Shown here one piece after another: positions 8,509 through 18,149 of a DNA stretch of 64,000 nucleotides (its first letter is position 1; each line of letters opens with the position of its first letter). Source of the stretch: Pseudomonas sp. Irchel s3h17 (GTDB taxonomy: Bacteria; Pseudomonadota; Gammaproteobacteria; Pseudomonadales; Pseudomonadaceae); the NCBI RefSeq assembly GCF_900187505.1, contig NZ_FYDL01000005.1:284794-348793 (forward strand). The letters are read 5' to 3'. The translations under genes were made by a program, and so were the position numbers. Under the pieces are notes generated by a model. It worked only from the letters and a program-made list of their open reading frames with translations. It made no database searches and was not told the origin of the DNA.

Positions 8509-9144
8509 ATGTTCCGTAATTCGTATATTCAGCAGAACTCTGATATCCAGGCCGCAGGCGGTCTGGTCCCGATGGTTGTCGAGCAGTCCGCTCGTGGCGA
8601 GCGCGCCTACGACATTTACTCGCGCCTGCTCAAGGAGCGTGTGATCTTTCTGGTTGGCCCGGTAGAGGACTACATGGCCAACCTGATCTGTGCGCAACTG
8701 CTGTTCCTTGAAGCGGAAAATCCGGACAAGGACATCCATCTCTATATCAACTCCCCGGGCGGTTCGGTGACTGCGGGCATGTCGATCTACGACACCATGC
8801 AGTTCATCAAACCCAACGTGTCGACCACCTGTATCGGCCAGGCGTGCAGCATGGGCGCGTTCCTGCTGACGGCCGGTGCTCCTGGCAAGCGTTACTGCCT
8901 GCCGAACTCGCGCGTGATGATTCACCAGCCACTGGGCGGTTTCCAGGGCCAGGCGTCGGATATCGAAATCCATGCCAAGGAAATCCTCTTCATTCGTGAG
9001 CGCCTCAACACGTTGATGGCCAAGCACAGCGGGCGCACCCTTGAAGAAATCGAGCGCGATACCAACCGCGACAACTTCATGAGTTCAGAAGCCGCGCGTG
9101 AGTACGGCTTGATCGATGAAGTGATCACCCAGCGCCCCGCTTAA
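8509..9144 (+). CDS. clpP: ATP-dependent Clp protease proteolytic subunit
   Basis: ClpP forms the tetradecameric serine protease chamber that degrades substrates fed by ClpX or ClpA. The 211 residues include the full triad: Ser114 in [10 protein letters not shown], His139 in VMIHQPLGG, and Asp188 in DTNRDNF. The ATG at 8509 begins MFRNSYIQ, with a short propeptide typical of Pseudomonas ClpP. It is followed 111 nt later by its unfoldase gene clpX, with a small hairpin (9188-9207) between them. Confidence 0.98.
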   Translation: MFRNSYIQQNSDIQAAGGLVPMVVEQSARGERAYDIYSRLLKERVIFLVGPVEDYMANLICAQLLFLEAENPDKDIHLYINSPGGSVTAGMSIYDTMQFIKPNVSTTCIGQACSMGAFLLTAGAPGKRYCLPNSRVMIHQPLGGFQGQASDIEIHAKEILFIRERLNTLMAKHSGRTLEEIERDTNRDNFMSSEAAREYGLIDEVITQRPA

Positions 9145-9255
9145 AATAAGCAGCTCAAAACAGGCTGGTCGGCTGGTCTGATCACCGGCGGGCTTGAAAA
9201 AGCCCGCAATAGCCTTCATCTTGTGTTGCAAGCCTATCGGATTTGGATCGAACGA

Positions 9256-10539
9256 ATGACTGACACCCGCAACGGCGAGGACAACGGCAAGCTGCTCTAT
9301 TGCTCCTTCTGTGGCAAAAGCCAGCATGAAGTGCGCAAATTGATTGCCGGCCCCTCGGTCTTTATCTGCGACGAGTGCGTCGACCTGTGCAACGACATCA
9401 TCCGCGAGGAGGTGCAGGAAGCACAGGCCGAGAGCAGCGCGCATAAATTGCCTTCGCCTAAAGAAATCAGCGGCATCCTTGACCAGTATGTGATTGGTCA
9501 GGAGCGTGCGAAAAAGGTTCTGGCCGTAGCGGTGTACAACCACTACAAGCGCCTGAACCAGCGTGACAAGAAGAATGACGACGTCGAACTCGGCAAGAGC
9601 AACATCTTGCTGATCGGCCCGACAGGCTCGGGTAAGACCCTGCTTGCTGAAACACTGGCTCGCTTGCTGAATGTGCCTTTCACCATCGCCGACGCAACCA
9701 CCCTCACCGAGGCGGGTTACGTGGGTGAAGATGTCGAGAACATCATTCAGAAGCTGTTGCAGAAGTGCGATTACGACGTGGAAAAGGCCCAGATGGGCAT
9801 TGTCTATATCGATGAAATCGACAAGATTTCGCGCAAGTCCGACAACCCGTCGATCACTCGGGACGTTTCCGGTGAAGGCGTGCAGCAGGCCCTGCTCAAG
9901 TTGATCGAAGGCACGGTCGCTTCCGTTCCGCCACAAGGCGGTCGCAAGCATCCGCAGCAGGAATTCCTGCAGGTCGACACCCGTAATATCCTGTTCATCT
10001 GCGGTGGTGCGTTCTCCGGTCTGGAAAAGGTTATTCAAAACCGTTCCACCAAGGGCGGTATCGGTTTCAACGCGGAAGTGCGCAGCAAGGAAGAAGGCAA
10101 GAAAGTCGGTGAATCCCTGCGTGAAGTCGAGCCTGACGATCTGGTCAAGTTCGGTCTGATCCCGGAATTCGTCGGTCGTCTGCCGGTCCTGGCGACGCTG
10201 GACGAGCTTGACGAGGCTGCGCTGATGCAGATCCTCACCGAGCCGAAAAATGCTCTGACCAAACAGTATGCCAAGCTGTTCGAGATGGAAGGCGTAGACC
10301 TGGAGTTCCGCTCCGACGCCCTGAAATCGGTCGCCAAGCGCGCGCTGGAACGCAAGACCGGTGCTCGTGGATTGCGTTCGATCCTCGAAGGCGTACTGCT
10401 CGACACTATGTATGAAATCCCCTCGCAGTCCGAGGTGAGTAAAGTAGTGATCGATGAAAGTGTTATAGAAGGCAAGTCCAAGCCACTGTTTATCTACGAA
10501 AACAGTGAGCCGGCTGCCAAGGCAGCGCCAGACGCGTAA
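9256..10539 (+). CDS. clpX: ATP-dependent Clp protease ATP-binding subunit ClpX
   Basis: ClpX is the AAA+ unfoldase that recognises tagged proteins and threads them into ClpP. The 427 residues start with a C4 zinc-binding domain (Cys16, Cys19, Cys38, Cys41). Walker A GPTGSGKT is at 121-128, and Walker B lies in IVYIDEIDK near residue 180. The pore and C-terminal IGF-type region follow. The ATG at 9256 is chosen over an upstream in-frame start at 9223 because [10 protein letters not shown] is the usual N-terminus. A terminator with a TACG tetraloop ends the transcript before lon. Confidence 0.98.
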   Translation: MTDTRNGEDNGKLLYCSFCGKSQHEVRKLIAGPSVFICDECVDLCNDIIREEVQEAQAESSAHKLPSPKEISGILDQYVIGQERAKKVLAVAVYNHYKRLNQRDKKNDDVELGKSNILLIGPTGSGKTLLAETLARLLNVPFTIADATTLTEAGYVGEDVENIIQKLLQKCDYDVEKAQMGIVYIDEIDKISRKSDNPSITRDVSGEGVQQALLKLIEGTVASVPPQGGRKHPQQEFLQVDTRNILFICGGAFSGLEKVIQNRSTKGGIGFNAEVRSKEEGKKVGESLREVEPDDLVKFGLIPEFVGRLPVLATLDELDEAALMQILTEPKNALTKQYAKLFEMEGVDLEFRSDALKSVAKRALERKTGARGLRSILEGVLLDTMYEIPSQSEVSKVVIDESVIEGKSKPLFIYENSEPAAKAAPDA

Positions 10540-10561
10540 GCGTCACACTGCTGGTTTAAGT

Positions 10562-10589
10562 AAGGGGCCTACGGGCCCCTTTGCTTTTA
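10562..10589 (+). terminator. Intrinsic terminator after clpX
   Basis: AAGGGGCC (10562-10569) pairs with GGCCCCTT (10574-10581) around a stable TACG tetraloop, followed by a T-rich tail. It separates clpX from the independently transcribed lon. Confidence 0.85.
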
Positions 10590-10612
10590 GCGGGTTCAGT
10601 GCCTTCTTTGAG

Positions 10613-10641
10613 CTTGTTTTTTTTCAAGGCAGCCCCCATCT
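10613..10641 (+). promoter_or_regulatory. Heat-shock (sigma32-type) promoter of lon
   Basis: CTTGTTT (10613-10619) and CCCCATCT (10634-10641) are separated by 14 bp, close to the RpoH consensus CTTGAAA-N13/15-CCCCATNT. Transcription would start near 10650, about 50 nt before the lon ATG. lon is a classic heat-shock gene, so the match is plausible. Confidence 0.6.
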
Positions 10642-10699
10642 TGGTTTCAAGCTTACTTCCATCTGTTTACGGCCTTATGGCCGCCGTAGAGGCGAAATC

Positions 10700-13096
10700 A
10701 TGAAGACAACCATCGAATTGCCTCTCCTGCCATTGCGTGATGTCGTGGTTTATCCGCACATGGTTATCCCGCTGTTCGTGGGGCGCGAGAAATCCATCGA
10801 AGCCCTCGAGGCCGCGATGACGGGCGAGAAGCAGATCCTTCTGCTGGCCCAGAGAAACCCTGCTGACGACGATCCCGGTGAAGAAGCCCTTTATCGTGTA
10901 GGTACCATTGCGACCGTTCTGCAGTTGCTCAAGCTGCCTGACGGCACCGTCAAGGTGCTGGTCGAAGGCGAGCAGCGCGGTGCTGTCGAACGTTTCATGG
11001 AAGTGGACGGCCACTGCCGTGCCGAAGTTTCGCTGATTGACGAAGTCGACGCGCCCGAGCGCGAGTCGGAAGTGTTTGTCCGCAGTTTGCTGTCGCAGTT
11101 CGAACAATACGTTCAACTGGGCAAGAAAGTTCCCGCCGAAGTCCTGTCGTCGCTCAACAGCATCGATGAGCCTGGCCGCCTGGTCGATACCATGGCTGCC
11201 CATATGGCGCTGAAAATCGAGCAGAAGCAGGAAATCCTCGAGATTCTCGACTTGTCGGCCCGGGTTGAGCACGTCCTGGCCTTGCTGGATGCCGAAATCG
11301 ACCTGCTGCAAGTCGAAAAACGGATTCGTGGCCGCGTCAAAAAGCAAATGGAGCGCAGTCAGCGCGAGTACTACCTGAACGAGCAGATGAAGGCCATTCA
11401 GAAAGAGCTCGGCGACAGCGAGGAAGGCCACAACGAAGTCGAAGAGCTGAAAAAGCGCATCGACGCCGCGGGCCTGCCAAAGGATGCCCTGGCCAAAGCC
11501 CAGGCTGAGCTGAACAAGCTCAAGCAAATGTCGCCGATGTCGGCTGAAGCGACCGTGGTGCGCTCCTACCTCGACTGGCTGGTGCAGGTGCCGTGGAAGG
11601 CACAGAGCAAGGTGCGCCTGGATCTTGCCCGTGCAGAAGACATTCTCGACGCCGACCACTACGGTCTGGAAGAAGTCAAAGAGCGGATTCTCGAATACCT
11701 CGCCGTGCAAAAGCGCGTGAAGAAAATTCGCGGTCCGGTGTTGTGCCTGGTCGGTCCTCCGGGTGTCGGCAAGACCTCCCTGGCGGAGTCGATTGCCCAT
11801 GCGACCAACCGAAAATTTGTCCGCATGGCCTTGGGTGGCGTACGTGACGAAGCGGAAATTCGTGGTCACCGTCGTACTTACATCGGTTCGATGCCAGGAA
11901 GATTGATTCAAAAGATGACAAAGGTGGGTGTGCGCAACCCGCTGTTCCTGCTCGACGAAATCGACAAGATGGGCAGCGACATGCGTGGCGATCCGGCGTC
12001 GGCGTTGCTGGAAGTGCTCGATCCCGAGCAGAACCACAATTTCAACGATCACTATCTGGAAGTCGACTACGACTTGTCCGATGTGATGTTCCTGTGCACC
12101 TCGAACTCGATGAACATCCCGCCGGCACTGCTGGACCGGATGGAAGTGATCCGTCTGCCGGGCTACACCGAAGACGAGAAGATCAACATTGCCGTCAAAT
12201 ACCTTTCGCCGAAACAGATTCAGGCCAACGGCCTGAAAAAAGTCGAGTTGGAGTTCGACGCCGAAGCGATCCGCGACATCATTCGCTACTACACTCGCGA
12301 AGCCGGTGTGCGTGGCCTTGAGCGCCAGATTGCCAAGGTCTGCCGCAAAACGGTCAAAGAACATGCGCTGGAAAAACGCTTCTCGGTGAAAGTGACCGCC
12401 GACATGCTCGAGCACTTCCTCGGCGTGCGCAAGTTCCGCTATGGCCTGGCCGAGCAGCAGGATCAGGTGGGCCAGGTCACCGGCCTGGCCTGGACCCAGG
12501 TGGGCGGCGAATTGCTGACCATCGAAGCGGCCGTGGTGCCGGGCAAGGGGCAGTTGATCAAGACCGGTTCGCTGGGCGATGTCATGGTCGAATCGATCAC
12601 CGCGGCGCTGACGGTAGTACGCAGCCGTGCGAAGAGCCTGGGGATCCCGCTGGACTTCCATGAGAAGCGCGACACCCACATCCATATGCCGGAAGGGGCG
12701 ACGCCCAAGGATGGCCCTAGCGCGGGTGTAGGCATGTGCACGGCCCTGGTATCGGCCCTGACCGGGATTCCGGTGCGCGCCGATGTTGCCATGACCGGGG
12801 AAATCACCTTGCGTGGCCAGGTGCTGGCGATCGGTGGCCTGAAGGAAAAACTGTTGGCGGCACACCGTGGCGGGATCAAGACGGTGATCATTCCTGAAGA
12901 GAACGTACGCGATCTGAAGGAAATTCCGGACAATATCAAGCAGGATCTACAGATTAAACCGGTTAAATGGATTGACGAGGTCCTGCAAATTGCGCTGCAA
13001 TACGCGCCGGAGCCCTTGCCGGATGTGGCTCCCGAGATAGTCGCGAAGGATGAAAAACGCGAGTCTGACTCTAAGGAAAGAATTAGCACGCATTAG
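10700..13096 (+). CDS. lon: ATP-dependent Lon protease
   Basis: Lon degrades misfolded and regulatory proteins in the cytoplasm as a homohexamer. The 798-residue length matches Pseudomonas Lon. The order is an N-terminal substrate-binding domain (1-210), coiled-coil region, AAA+ module with Walker [10 protein letters not shown] near 354-362, and the C-terminal Ser-Lys protease with DGPSAGVGM (catalytic Ser near 677) and a Lys near 720 in the GGLKEK region. The ATG at 10700 begins [14 protein letters not shown], the usual start; the upstream in-frame extension to 10505 runs back into clpX. It has its own heat-shock-type promoter. Confidence 0.98.
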   Translation: MKTTIELPLLPLRDVVVYPHMVIPLFVGREKSIEALEAAMTGEKQILLLAQRNPADDDPGEEALYRVGTIATVLQLLKLPDGTVKVLVEGEQRGAVERFMEVDGHCRAEVSLIDEVDAPERESEVFVRSLLSQFEQYVQLGKKVPAEVLSSLNSIDEPGRLVDTMAAHMALKIEQKQEILEILDLSARVEHVLALLDAEIDLLQVEKRIRGRVKKQMERSQREYYLNEQMKAIQKELGDSEEGHNEVEELKKRIDAAGLPKDALAKAQAELNKLKQMSPMSAEATVVRSYLDWLVQVPWKAQSKVRLDLARAEDILDADHYGLEEVKERILEYLAVQKRVKKIRGPVLCLVGPPGVGKTSLAESIAHATNRKFVRMALGGVRDEAEIRGHRRTYIGSMPGRLIQKMTKVGVRNPLFLLDEIDKMGSDMRGDPASALLEVLDPEQNHNFNDHYLEVDYDLSDVMFLCTSNSMNIPPALLDRMEVIRLPGYTEDEKINIAVKYLSPKQIQANGLKKVELEFDAEAIRDIIRYYTREAGVRGLERQIAKVCRKTVKEHALEKRFSVKVTADMLEHFLGVRKFRYGLAEQQDQVGQVTGLAWTQVGGELLTIEAAVVPGKGQLIKTGSLGDVMVESITAALTVVRSRAKSLGIPLDFHEKRDTHIHMPEGATPKDGPSAGVGMCTALVSALTGIPVRADVAMTGEITLRGQVLAIGGLKEKLLAAHRGGIKTVIIPEENVRDLKEIPDNIKQDLQIKPVKWIDEVLQIALQYAPEPLPDVAPEIVAKDEKRESDSKERISTH

Positions 13097-13120
13097 TACG
13101 TATTAGCCTGGGGGGCTTCC

Positions 13121-13149
13121 TTGACAGCTTTTTAGAGCCCTTGTTATAA
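13121..13149 (+). promoter_or_regulatory. Strong sigma70 promoter of hupB
   Basis: A perfect TTGACA (13121-13126) and TTATAA (13144-13149) are separated by 17 bp in the gap between lon and hupB. Transcription would start near 13157, leaving a leader of about 88 nt. Confidence 0.8.
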
Positions 13150-13244
13150 AGCGGCTCTTAAGTGTCTGTAGGCCATTCAGCACTCGTTTTTGCTTTCACC
13201 AAAAAACTTAGAATCATCTCAAAATAGATATAAGGGGACTTAGA

Positions 13245-13517
13245 GTGAACAAGTCGGAACTGATTGATGCTATCGCTGCATCCGCTGATATCCCGAAAGC
13301 CGCTGCTGGCCGTGCGCTGGACGCTGTAATCGAATCCGTCACTGGCGCTCTGAAGGCCGGTGACTCTGTTGTTCTGGTGGGTTTCGGTACTTTCTCCGTC
13401 ACTGATCGTCCAGCTCGCATCGGTCGTAACCCTCAGACCGGTAAGACTCTGGAAATCGCAGCCGCCAAAAAGCCAGGTTTCAAAGCCGGTAAAGCACTGA
13501 AAGAAGCTGTTAACTAA
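13245..13517 (+). CDS. hupB: DNA-binding protein HU-beta
   Basis: This 90-residue nucleoid protein bends and compacts DNA as a dimer. The bacterial histone-like signature [21 protein letters not shown] spans the DNA-binding arm (about residues 46-66). Translation starts at GTG 13245, with AAGGGG about eight bases upstream; no suitable ATG is available. It sits in its conserved place between lon and ppiD with its own consensus promoter. Confidence 0.97.
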   Translation: MNKSELIDAIAASADIPKAAAGRALDAVIESVTGALKAGDSVVLVGFGTFSVTDRPARIGRNPQTGKTLEIAAAKKPGFKAGKALKEAVN

Positions 13518-13570
13518 GCCTCACTCGGTTTTTTGCCTATCCGGGTCGGGTCTATGCCTGACTTGGCAGC

Positions 13571-13649
13571 GGAGCGGTAGTTCGGTCGGCCAGAATACTG
13601 GCCTGTCACGCCGGGGGTCGCAGGTTCGAGTCCCGTGTCCGCTCCGCCA
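13571..13649 (+). pseudogene. Degenerate tRNA-Asp-like gene
   Basis: The sequence resembles tRNA-Asp: acceptor GGAGCGG pairs with CCGCTCC, the anticodon loop CTGTCAC gives GTC, and GCCA ends it. However, it is 79 nt rather than 77: two extra bases (GT) lie between the T-stem and the 3' acceptor strand, and the T-stem has an A-C mismatch and a terminal wobble. I recall intact tRNA genes at this hupB-ppiD position in other pseudomonads. This copy is probably a decayed or unusual tRNA; functionality is uncertain. Confidence 0.65.
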
Positions 13650-13657
13650 GTTACGAG

Positions 13658-13687
13658 AAGGCGCATCCTCGGATGCGCCTTTCTTCT
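13658..13687 (+). terminator. Intrinsic terminator after the tRNA-Asp-like gene
   Basis: AAGGCGCATCC (13658-13668) pairs with GGATGCGCCTT (13671-13681) and is followed by a T-rich tail. It would end transcripts from hupB or the tRNA-like gene before ppiD. Confidence 0.8.
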
Positions 13688-13752
13688 ATCCGGATTCTAC
13701 CCACGCTCCACGGTTGCCTAATTTTTGAAGTTCAACCGTTTCTGGGGGACGC

Positions 13753-15612
13753 ATGCTGCAGAATATCAGGGACAATTCACAAGGCTGGATTGCCAAGACC
13801 ATTATCGGGATCATCGTTGTACTGATGGCATTCACCGGTATCGAGGCCATTTTCCAGGCGACGACCAACAGCCAGGACGCGGCCAAGGTCAATGGTGAAG
13901 TCATCAGTCAAAGCGAGCTGAGCCAGGCGGTCGACATGCAACGCCGCCAGCTTATGCAACAACTGGGCAAGGACTTCGATGCTTCCTTGCTCGATGAAAA
14001 AATGCTGCGTGAATCGGCGCTCAAGGGCCTGATCGATCGCAAGCTGCTGCTGCAAGGCGCGCAGGATTCGAAATTCGCTTTCTCCGAAGCGGCTTTGGAC
14101 CAGGTGATCCTGCAAACGCCTGAGTTCCAGGTGGACGGCAAGTTCAACAGCGATCGCTTCGACCAGGTGATCCGTCAGCTGGGTTACAGCCGTATGCAAT
14201 TCCGCCAGATGCTGGCTCAGGAAATGCTGATCGGCCAGTTGCGCGCGGGCTTGGCAGGCAGCGGTTTTGTCACCGATGCACAGGTGCAGGCTTTCGCCCG
14301 TCTGGAAAAACAGACCCGCGACTTCGCGACCCTGAACGTCAAGGCAGACCCTGCGGCCGTGAAACTGACCGACGAAGAGGTCAAGGCTTACTACGACGAG
14401 CACGCCAAGGAGTTCATGACACCCGATCAGGTGGTCATCGATTACCTTGAATTGAAGAAGGCCTCCTTCTTTGACCAGGTGACCGTCAACGACGAAGAGC
14501 TTCAGGCGGCGTATCAGAAAGAGATCGCCAACCTGGCCGAGCAACGCCGGGCTGCGCACATCCTGATCGAAGTCAACGACAAGGTGAACGAGGCGCAAGC
14601 CAAGGCCAAAATCGAGGACGTTCAGGCACGCCTGGCCAAAGGTGAAAGCTTCGAGGCGCTGGCCAAGGAGTTCTCCCAGGACCCGGGTTCGGCTGCCAAT
14701 GGCGGTGACCTGGGTTACGCAGGTCAGGGCGTCTACGATCCGGCCTTTGAAACAGCGCTGTACGCGCTGAACAAAGACCAGGTGTCGGCGCCGGTTCGTA
14801 CGGACTACGGTTTCCACCTGATCAAGCTGCTGGGCGTTGAAGCGCCTGAAGTACCCAGCTTTGACAGCCTGAAAGGCAAATTGACCCGCGAGGCGAAAAC
14901 CCAGCAGGTCGAGCAGCGTTTCGTGGAAGCGACCAAGCAACTGGAAGACGCGTCCTTTGAAGCGTCCGATCTGGCCCAGCCTGCCGCGGACCTGAAACTG
15001 ATCGTCCACACGTCTGCGCCATTCGGCCGTGAAGGTGGTGAAGGTGTGACGGCCAACCGTGCCGTGATCGCTGCGGCGTTCAGCCCGGAAGTGCTGAATG
15101 AAGGTGCCAACAGCACCGCCATCGAACTGGACCCGGAAACGGTCATCGTGCTGCGTGCCAAAGAACATCGCAAGCCTGAGCAACTGCCTCTGGCCAGCGT
15201 CGATGCCGCTATCCGCGGGCAATTGGTCAAGGAGCACGCCAGTGCAGCCGCCAAGACCAAGGCCGATGAGCTGGTTGCCAGCCTGCGTGACGGCAAGACG
15301 GCGCTCGGCAGCCTGAGCTGGAAAGTCACCGAAGCGGCCACCCGTGGCCAGGAAGGTGTCGACCCGGCCGTGCTGCAAGCCTTGTTCCGCATGCCAAAGC
15401 CTGCGGCCAAGGACAAACCGTCCTTCAGCAGCGTGACCCTGCCTGATGGCAGCCTGGTGATCGTGCGCCTCAATGGCGTGAACGAAGCCGCCGCACCGAC
15501 TGAAGAAGAGAAGGCTCAGTACCGTCGCTTCCTCGCATCGCGTGTGGGTCAGCAAGACTTTGCTGCCTACCGCAAGCAGCTGGAAAGCGAGGCAGACGTC
15601 AAGCGCTTCTGA
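13753..15612 (+). CDS. ppiD: Periplasmic folding chaperone PpiD
   Basis: PpiD is a membrane-anchored SurA-like chaperone acting near the Sec translocon exit. The 619-residue product has a single N-terminal membrane anchor (about residues 13-35), a SurA-type N domain, and a parvulin domain around residues 265-360, with RAAHILIEVND and a GGDLGYAGQG motif. A second PPIase-like half follows. The ATG at 13753 has GGGGGAC upstream. It closes the tig-to-ppiD block, with a strong terminator downstream. Confidence 0.95.
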   Translation: MLQNIRDNSQGWIAKTIIGIIVVLMAFTGIEAIFQATTNSQDAAKVNGEVISQSELSQAVDMQRRQLMQQLGKDFDASLLDEKMLRESALKGLIDRKLLLQGAQDSKFAFSEAALDQVILQTPEFQVDGKFNSDRFDQVIRQLGYSRMQFRQMLAQEMLIGQLRAGLAGSGFVTDAQVQAFARLEKQTRDFATLNVKADPAAVKLTDEEVKAYYDEHAKEFMTPDQVVIDYLELKKASFFDQVTVNDEELQAAYQKEIANLAEQRRAAHILIEVNDKVNEAQAKAKIEDVQARLAKGESFEALAKEFSQDPGSAANGGDLGYAGQGVYDPAFETALYALNKDQVSAPVRTDYGFHLIKLLGVEAPEVPSFDSLKGKLTREAKTQQVEQRFVEATKQLEDASFEASDLAQPAADLKLIVHTSAPFGREGGEGVTANRAVIAAAFSPEVLNEGANSTAIELDPETVIVLRAKEHRKPEQLPLASVDAAIRGQLVKEHASAAAKTKADELVASLRDGKTALGSLSWKVTEAATRGQEGVDPAVLQALFRMPKPAAKDKPSFSSVTLPDGSLVIVRLNGVNEAAAPTEEEKAQYRRFLASRVGQQDFAAYRKQLESEADVKRF

Positions 15613-15641
15613 TGCCTGACGTACTGGCTGAGTAACCCGCG

Positions 15642-15673
15642 AAGACCCCGGCAGTGATGCCGGGGTCTTTTGC
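15642..15673 (+). terminator. Intrinsic terminator of ppiD
   Basis: AAGACCCCGGCA (15642-15653) pairs with TGCCGGGGTCTT (15658-15669) around GTGA, with trailing Ts. Confidence 0.9.
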
Positions 15674-15852
15674 TTTGTGCGCCTCAAGGCCGGGCGGCGA
15701 AGCGACGGGTGTTCGCCGATCATCGGTGTGTGCGACTTTTCGGGAAAATCGTGGTCAGTAGTGGTGTAGCGGGTGCAAGCCACTAATCCATGCGCCGTAA
15801 CGGGCCGAACTGTTGCACAATACGCCCCGGGTCGTTTTTTTCAGGATGTTCA

Positions 15853-16731
15853 ATGTTCAAATCATTTCATGTGCGTGCCGCCGGGCTGGCGTTGATGCTG
15901 GTAGCGGTCGCCGGTTGTTCGAAGGATCAGGCCATCTATGAGCATGAAAACTTCGATGATTCCGGGACGTTTTCGCGCAAGTACCCGGTGACCGATATCG
16001 CGACGTGTGAGGCGGCCCGTCGGGCGTTGCTGAGCCAGGGCTATATCATCACCAGTTCCGATCCGAAGCTGATCAGCGGTCACAAGAGCTTTCAGCAGAC
16101 GGGCGAAACCCACATGGAAATCAGCTTCAATGTGGTCTGTGCCGAGGACAGTAGCCACCACGCGACGATGTTTGCCAACGCCTTGCAGGATCGTTATGCG
16201 CTGAAGAAAACCAACAACTCCGCCAGCCTGGGTGTGGGTGTGCTGGGTTCGGTGTCGATGCCGATCGGCTCCTCCGACGACTCGATGGTCAAGGTCGCCA
16301 GTGAAACCGTGACCTCCGGGAAGTTTTACGAGCGTTTTTTTGCCCTGGTCGAACTGTTCCTGCCACCTGATGTGAAAAAAGCAGCGCACATTCCCGAGAA
16401 GCCAAAGACTGAGCTGGGCGTACCGGAACCCAAGGCTGCCCCCGCCGCGCTGGCCCCGGAACCGACGCCAGCCCCGGAGCCGACCCCCGCGCCGATCATC
16501 GAGCCGACTCCGCCACCGGCAACGCCTTCGGTCGTCGAGCCGGCACCCGCAATGCCCGTGGCCATCGAGCAGATACAGCCGGCTTCCGAACCGGTTGCGG
16601 CGCCAACCGAAGCCGCCGTGATCGTGCCTGTGACCCATGTCGAGCCCGCGCCAGAACCGCAAGTCGTTAACTCAAGCGCGTTACCCGCCCCAAGCGAACC
16701 GATCCCTGCCTTGCCGTCCTCCAGCCAGTAA
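15853..16731 (+). CDS. DUF2242 family lipoprotein
   Basis: A 292-residue predicted lipoprotein. The signal peptide ends in the lipobox AVAGC (Cys near residue 21), giving a lipid-anchored periplasmic or outer-membrane protein. Residues 35-175 form a conserved globular domain that I assign to DUF2242, of unknown function. The last 110 residues are a low-complexity Pro/Glu/Ala tail with PEPTPAP-like repeats, probably a periplasmic spacer. The ATG at 15853 is preferred to one at 15790 because only it places the signal peptide at the N-terminus. Confidence 0.8.
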   Translation: MFKSFHVRAAGLALMLVAVAGCSKDQAIYEHENFDDSGTFSRKYPVTDIATCEAARRALLSQGYIITSSDPKLISGHKSFQQTGETHMEISFNVVCAEDSSHHATMFANALQDRYALKKTNNSASLGVGVLGSVSMPIGSSDDSMVKVASETVTSGKFYERFFALVELFLPPDVKKAAHIPEKPKTELGVPEPKAAPAALAPEPTPAPEPTPAPIIEPTPPPATPSVVEPAPAMPVAIEQIQPASEPVAAPTEAAVIVPVTHVEPAPEPQVVNSSALPAPSEPIPALPSSSQ

Positions 16732-16986
16732 TCCGAATCCGGCGTTGCGCAATCGAAGGCCGGTTACGCAGCGTTTCTCCAGCGATGCGCGCGCCGGGTC
16801 GCGCGGGTTGATGTGCGTCAACCTCTGTACGAGTTGTCCCGTGATAAATTCTTTGGTGCCTGCTACGTTTTATCAGCAGGTGCTGGCGTTCGCCCCCCGT
16901 CATTTTTTGTTCATGCGAGCACTTTATGCTGATGGCGAAGGTCAAGGGTTAAGCGGTTTTCAACACGACTCAGGAAGGACATCTCA

Positions 16987-17073
16987 ATGGACGATTATCA
17001 AGAAGAGCTGCTGGAATATCGGGCGTTCGAACTGGACCCGCTGGAACCGGCCGAAGACGCAACGGAGTTGTAA
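16987..17073 (+). CDS. 28-residue acidic mini-protein
   Basis: A very short gene with ATG at 16987 and TAA at 17071-17073, preceded by a strong AGGAAGGA ribosome site 7-8 bases upstream. The product begins MDDYQEELLEYRAFELD and ends in EDATEL. It is highly acidic, with no Cys and no membrane segment. I believe near-identical peptides occur in other Pseudomonas at this locus, but this is from memory. Function is unknown. It lies alone between the DUF2242 lipoprotein gene and the oppositely oriented AraC gene. Confidence 0.65.
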   Translation: MDDYQEELLEYRAFELDPLEPAEDATEL

Positions 17074-17105
17074 GAGGTACAGCTACAGGCTGCAAGTTTT
17101 CAGCT

Positions 17106-18146
17106 TCAGGCCGATTGCCGGTGACTGCGGCGAAACTCGCCGGGTGTCTGGTTGTTCCAGCGCTTGAACGCGCGTTGAAAGGCTTCGGCCGAGGCGAACC
17201 CCAGCAGGTAGGCGATCTCGCCAAAGGCCAGTTCGGTGTCGCGGATATAGGTCATGGCCAGATCGCGACGGGTGTCGTTGAGAATCGCGCGAAACTGCGT
17301 GCCTTCTTCGGCGAGCTTGCGCCGCAAGGTCCAGGTCGGCAGTTTCAAGCGCGCCGCCACTTCTTCCAGGTCGGGTTCACGACCACCGTTGAGCAACGGT
17401 CCCAGCAGCGCGGTGATGCGTTCACGCAGGCTGCGGGTGCGGGTCAATTGCTCCAGTTCCCGTTCACACAGTTGCAGCAGGTGCCGCCAGGTACTCGGGC
17501 AATGCTCCGGGTTGCGCTGGGCGAGGCTGGCCTGGCTGAGGCGCAACTGGTTCTGCTCGGCAGCGAACTGCAGCGGGCAATCGCCCAGCAGCGTGTACTG
17601 TTCGCGGTAATCCGGTTCGCTGAACTCGATGTCGATCCGCTCGGCACGCAAGGGTTCACGGCTGACGCTGGACAGTTGCTGCAACCAGCCAGCGATGATC
17701 GAATCCACCACAAAGCGGTTGTAGGCGTTGTACGGGCTGATGGAGTAGAACCGTAGCCAGGCTCCCTGTGCGTCCTCATGGAAGCTCGACTGACCGCGAT
17801 AGTTGGAACCGTACAAGGCCTCGAAGCGAATCAGGCAACGGGCCGCCTCGCGGACGGTCGGTGCCTGGGCGGCGGTGACACCTGCCAGTCCGGCCTGGCT
17901 CAGGCGGCTGAGTCGACCCATGCGCAGGCCCAGTGCCGGGTCGTTCGTCAGCTGGATCGCCGCGTGGCCCAGGCGCATGTAGCGCGGAATCGACAAGCGG
18001 GCGCCGGCTTCAGCCAGGCGCGCGGCATCCAGGCCGTATTGTTCCAGCAGGGGCTGCGGATCCAGGCCGTGGCTGCGCACGGCGTCCGCCAAGCTATGGA
18101 CGAAGCCGACCGACAGGTCACCGAGGCGCATTGGCAGCGGTTTCAT
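17106..18146 (-). CDS. AraC-family transcriptional regulator
   Basis: A 346-residue regulator with an N-terminal arabinose-binding-like effector domain (about 20-210) and a C-terminal AraC HTH pair (about 240-335), containing the RDLAMTYIRDTELAFGEIA and FASAEAFQRAFKRW signatures. It starts three bases after the stop of the nitrilase-like gene on the same strand, so the two form an operon divergent from fadH. The cluster order recalls P. aeruginosa PA3092-PA3094 (memory). A role in controlling fadH or the hydrolase is inferred from position. Confidence 0.88.
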   Translation of the reverse strand: MKPLPMRLGDLSVGFVHSLADAVRSHGLDPQPLLEQYGLDAARLAEAGARLSIPRYMRLGHAAIQLTNDPALGLRMGRLSRLSQAGLAGVTAAQAPTVREAARCLIRFEALYGSNYRGQSSFHEDAQGAWLRFYSISPYNAYNRFVVDSIIAGWLQQLSSVSREPLRAERIDIEFSEPDYREQYTLLGDCPLQFAAEQNQLRLSQASLAQRNPEHCPSTWRHLLQLCERELEQLTRTRSLRERITALLGPLLNGGREPDLEEVAARLKLPTWTLRRKLAEEGTQFRAILNDTRRDLAMTYIRDTELAFGEIAYLLGFASAEAFQRAFKRWNNQTPGEFRRSHRQSA

Positions 18147-18149
18147 GGG

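Noticed and set aside
9188..9207. Hairpin GCGGGCT...AGCCCGC between clpP and clpX as a terminator
   Set aside because: There is no U tract and the gap lies inside a conserved gene pair, so it is more likely a minor mRNA hairpin.
10667..12865. A 732-codon open frame on the minus strand opposite lon
   Set aside because: It mirrors the whole lon gene, has a low-complexity His/Gln/Arg-rich product and no ribosome site. High-GC codon structure creates such shadows.
13777..15783. A 668-codon open frame on the minus strand opposite ppiD
   Set aside because: It is a shadow of ppiD with an Arg/Leu/His-biased product and no family motif.
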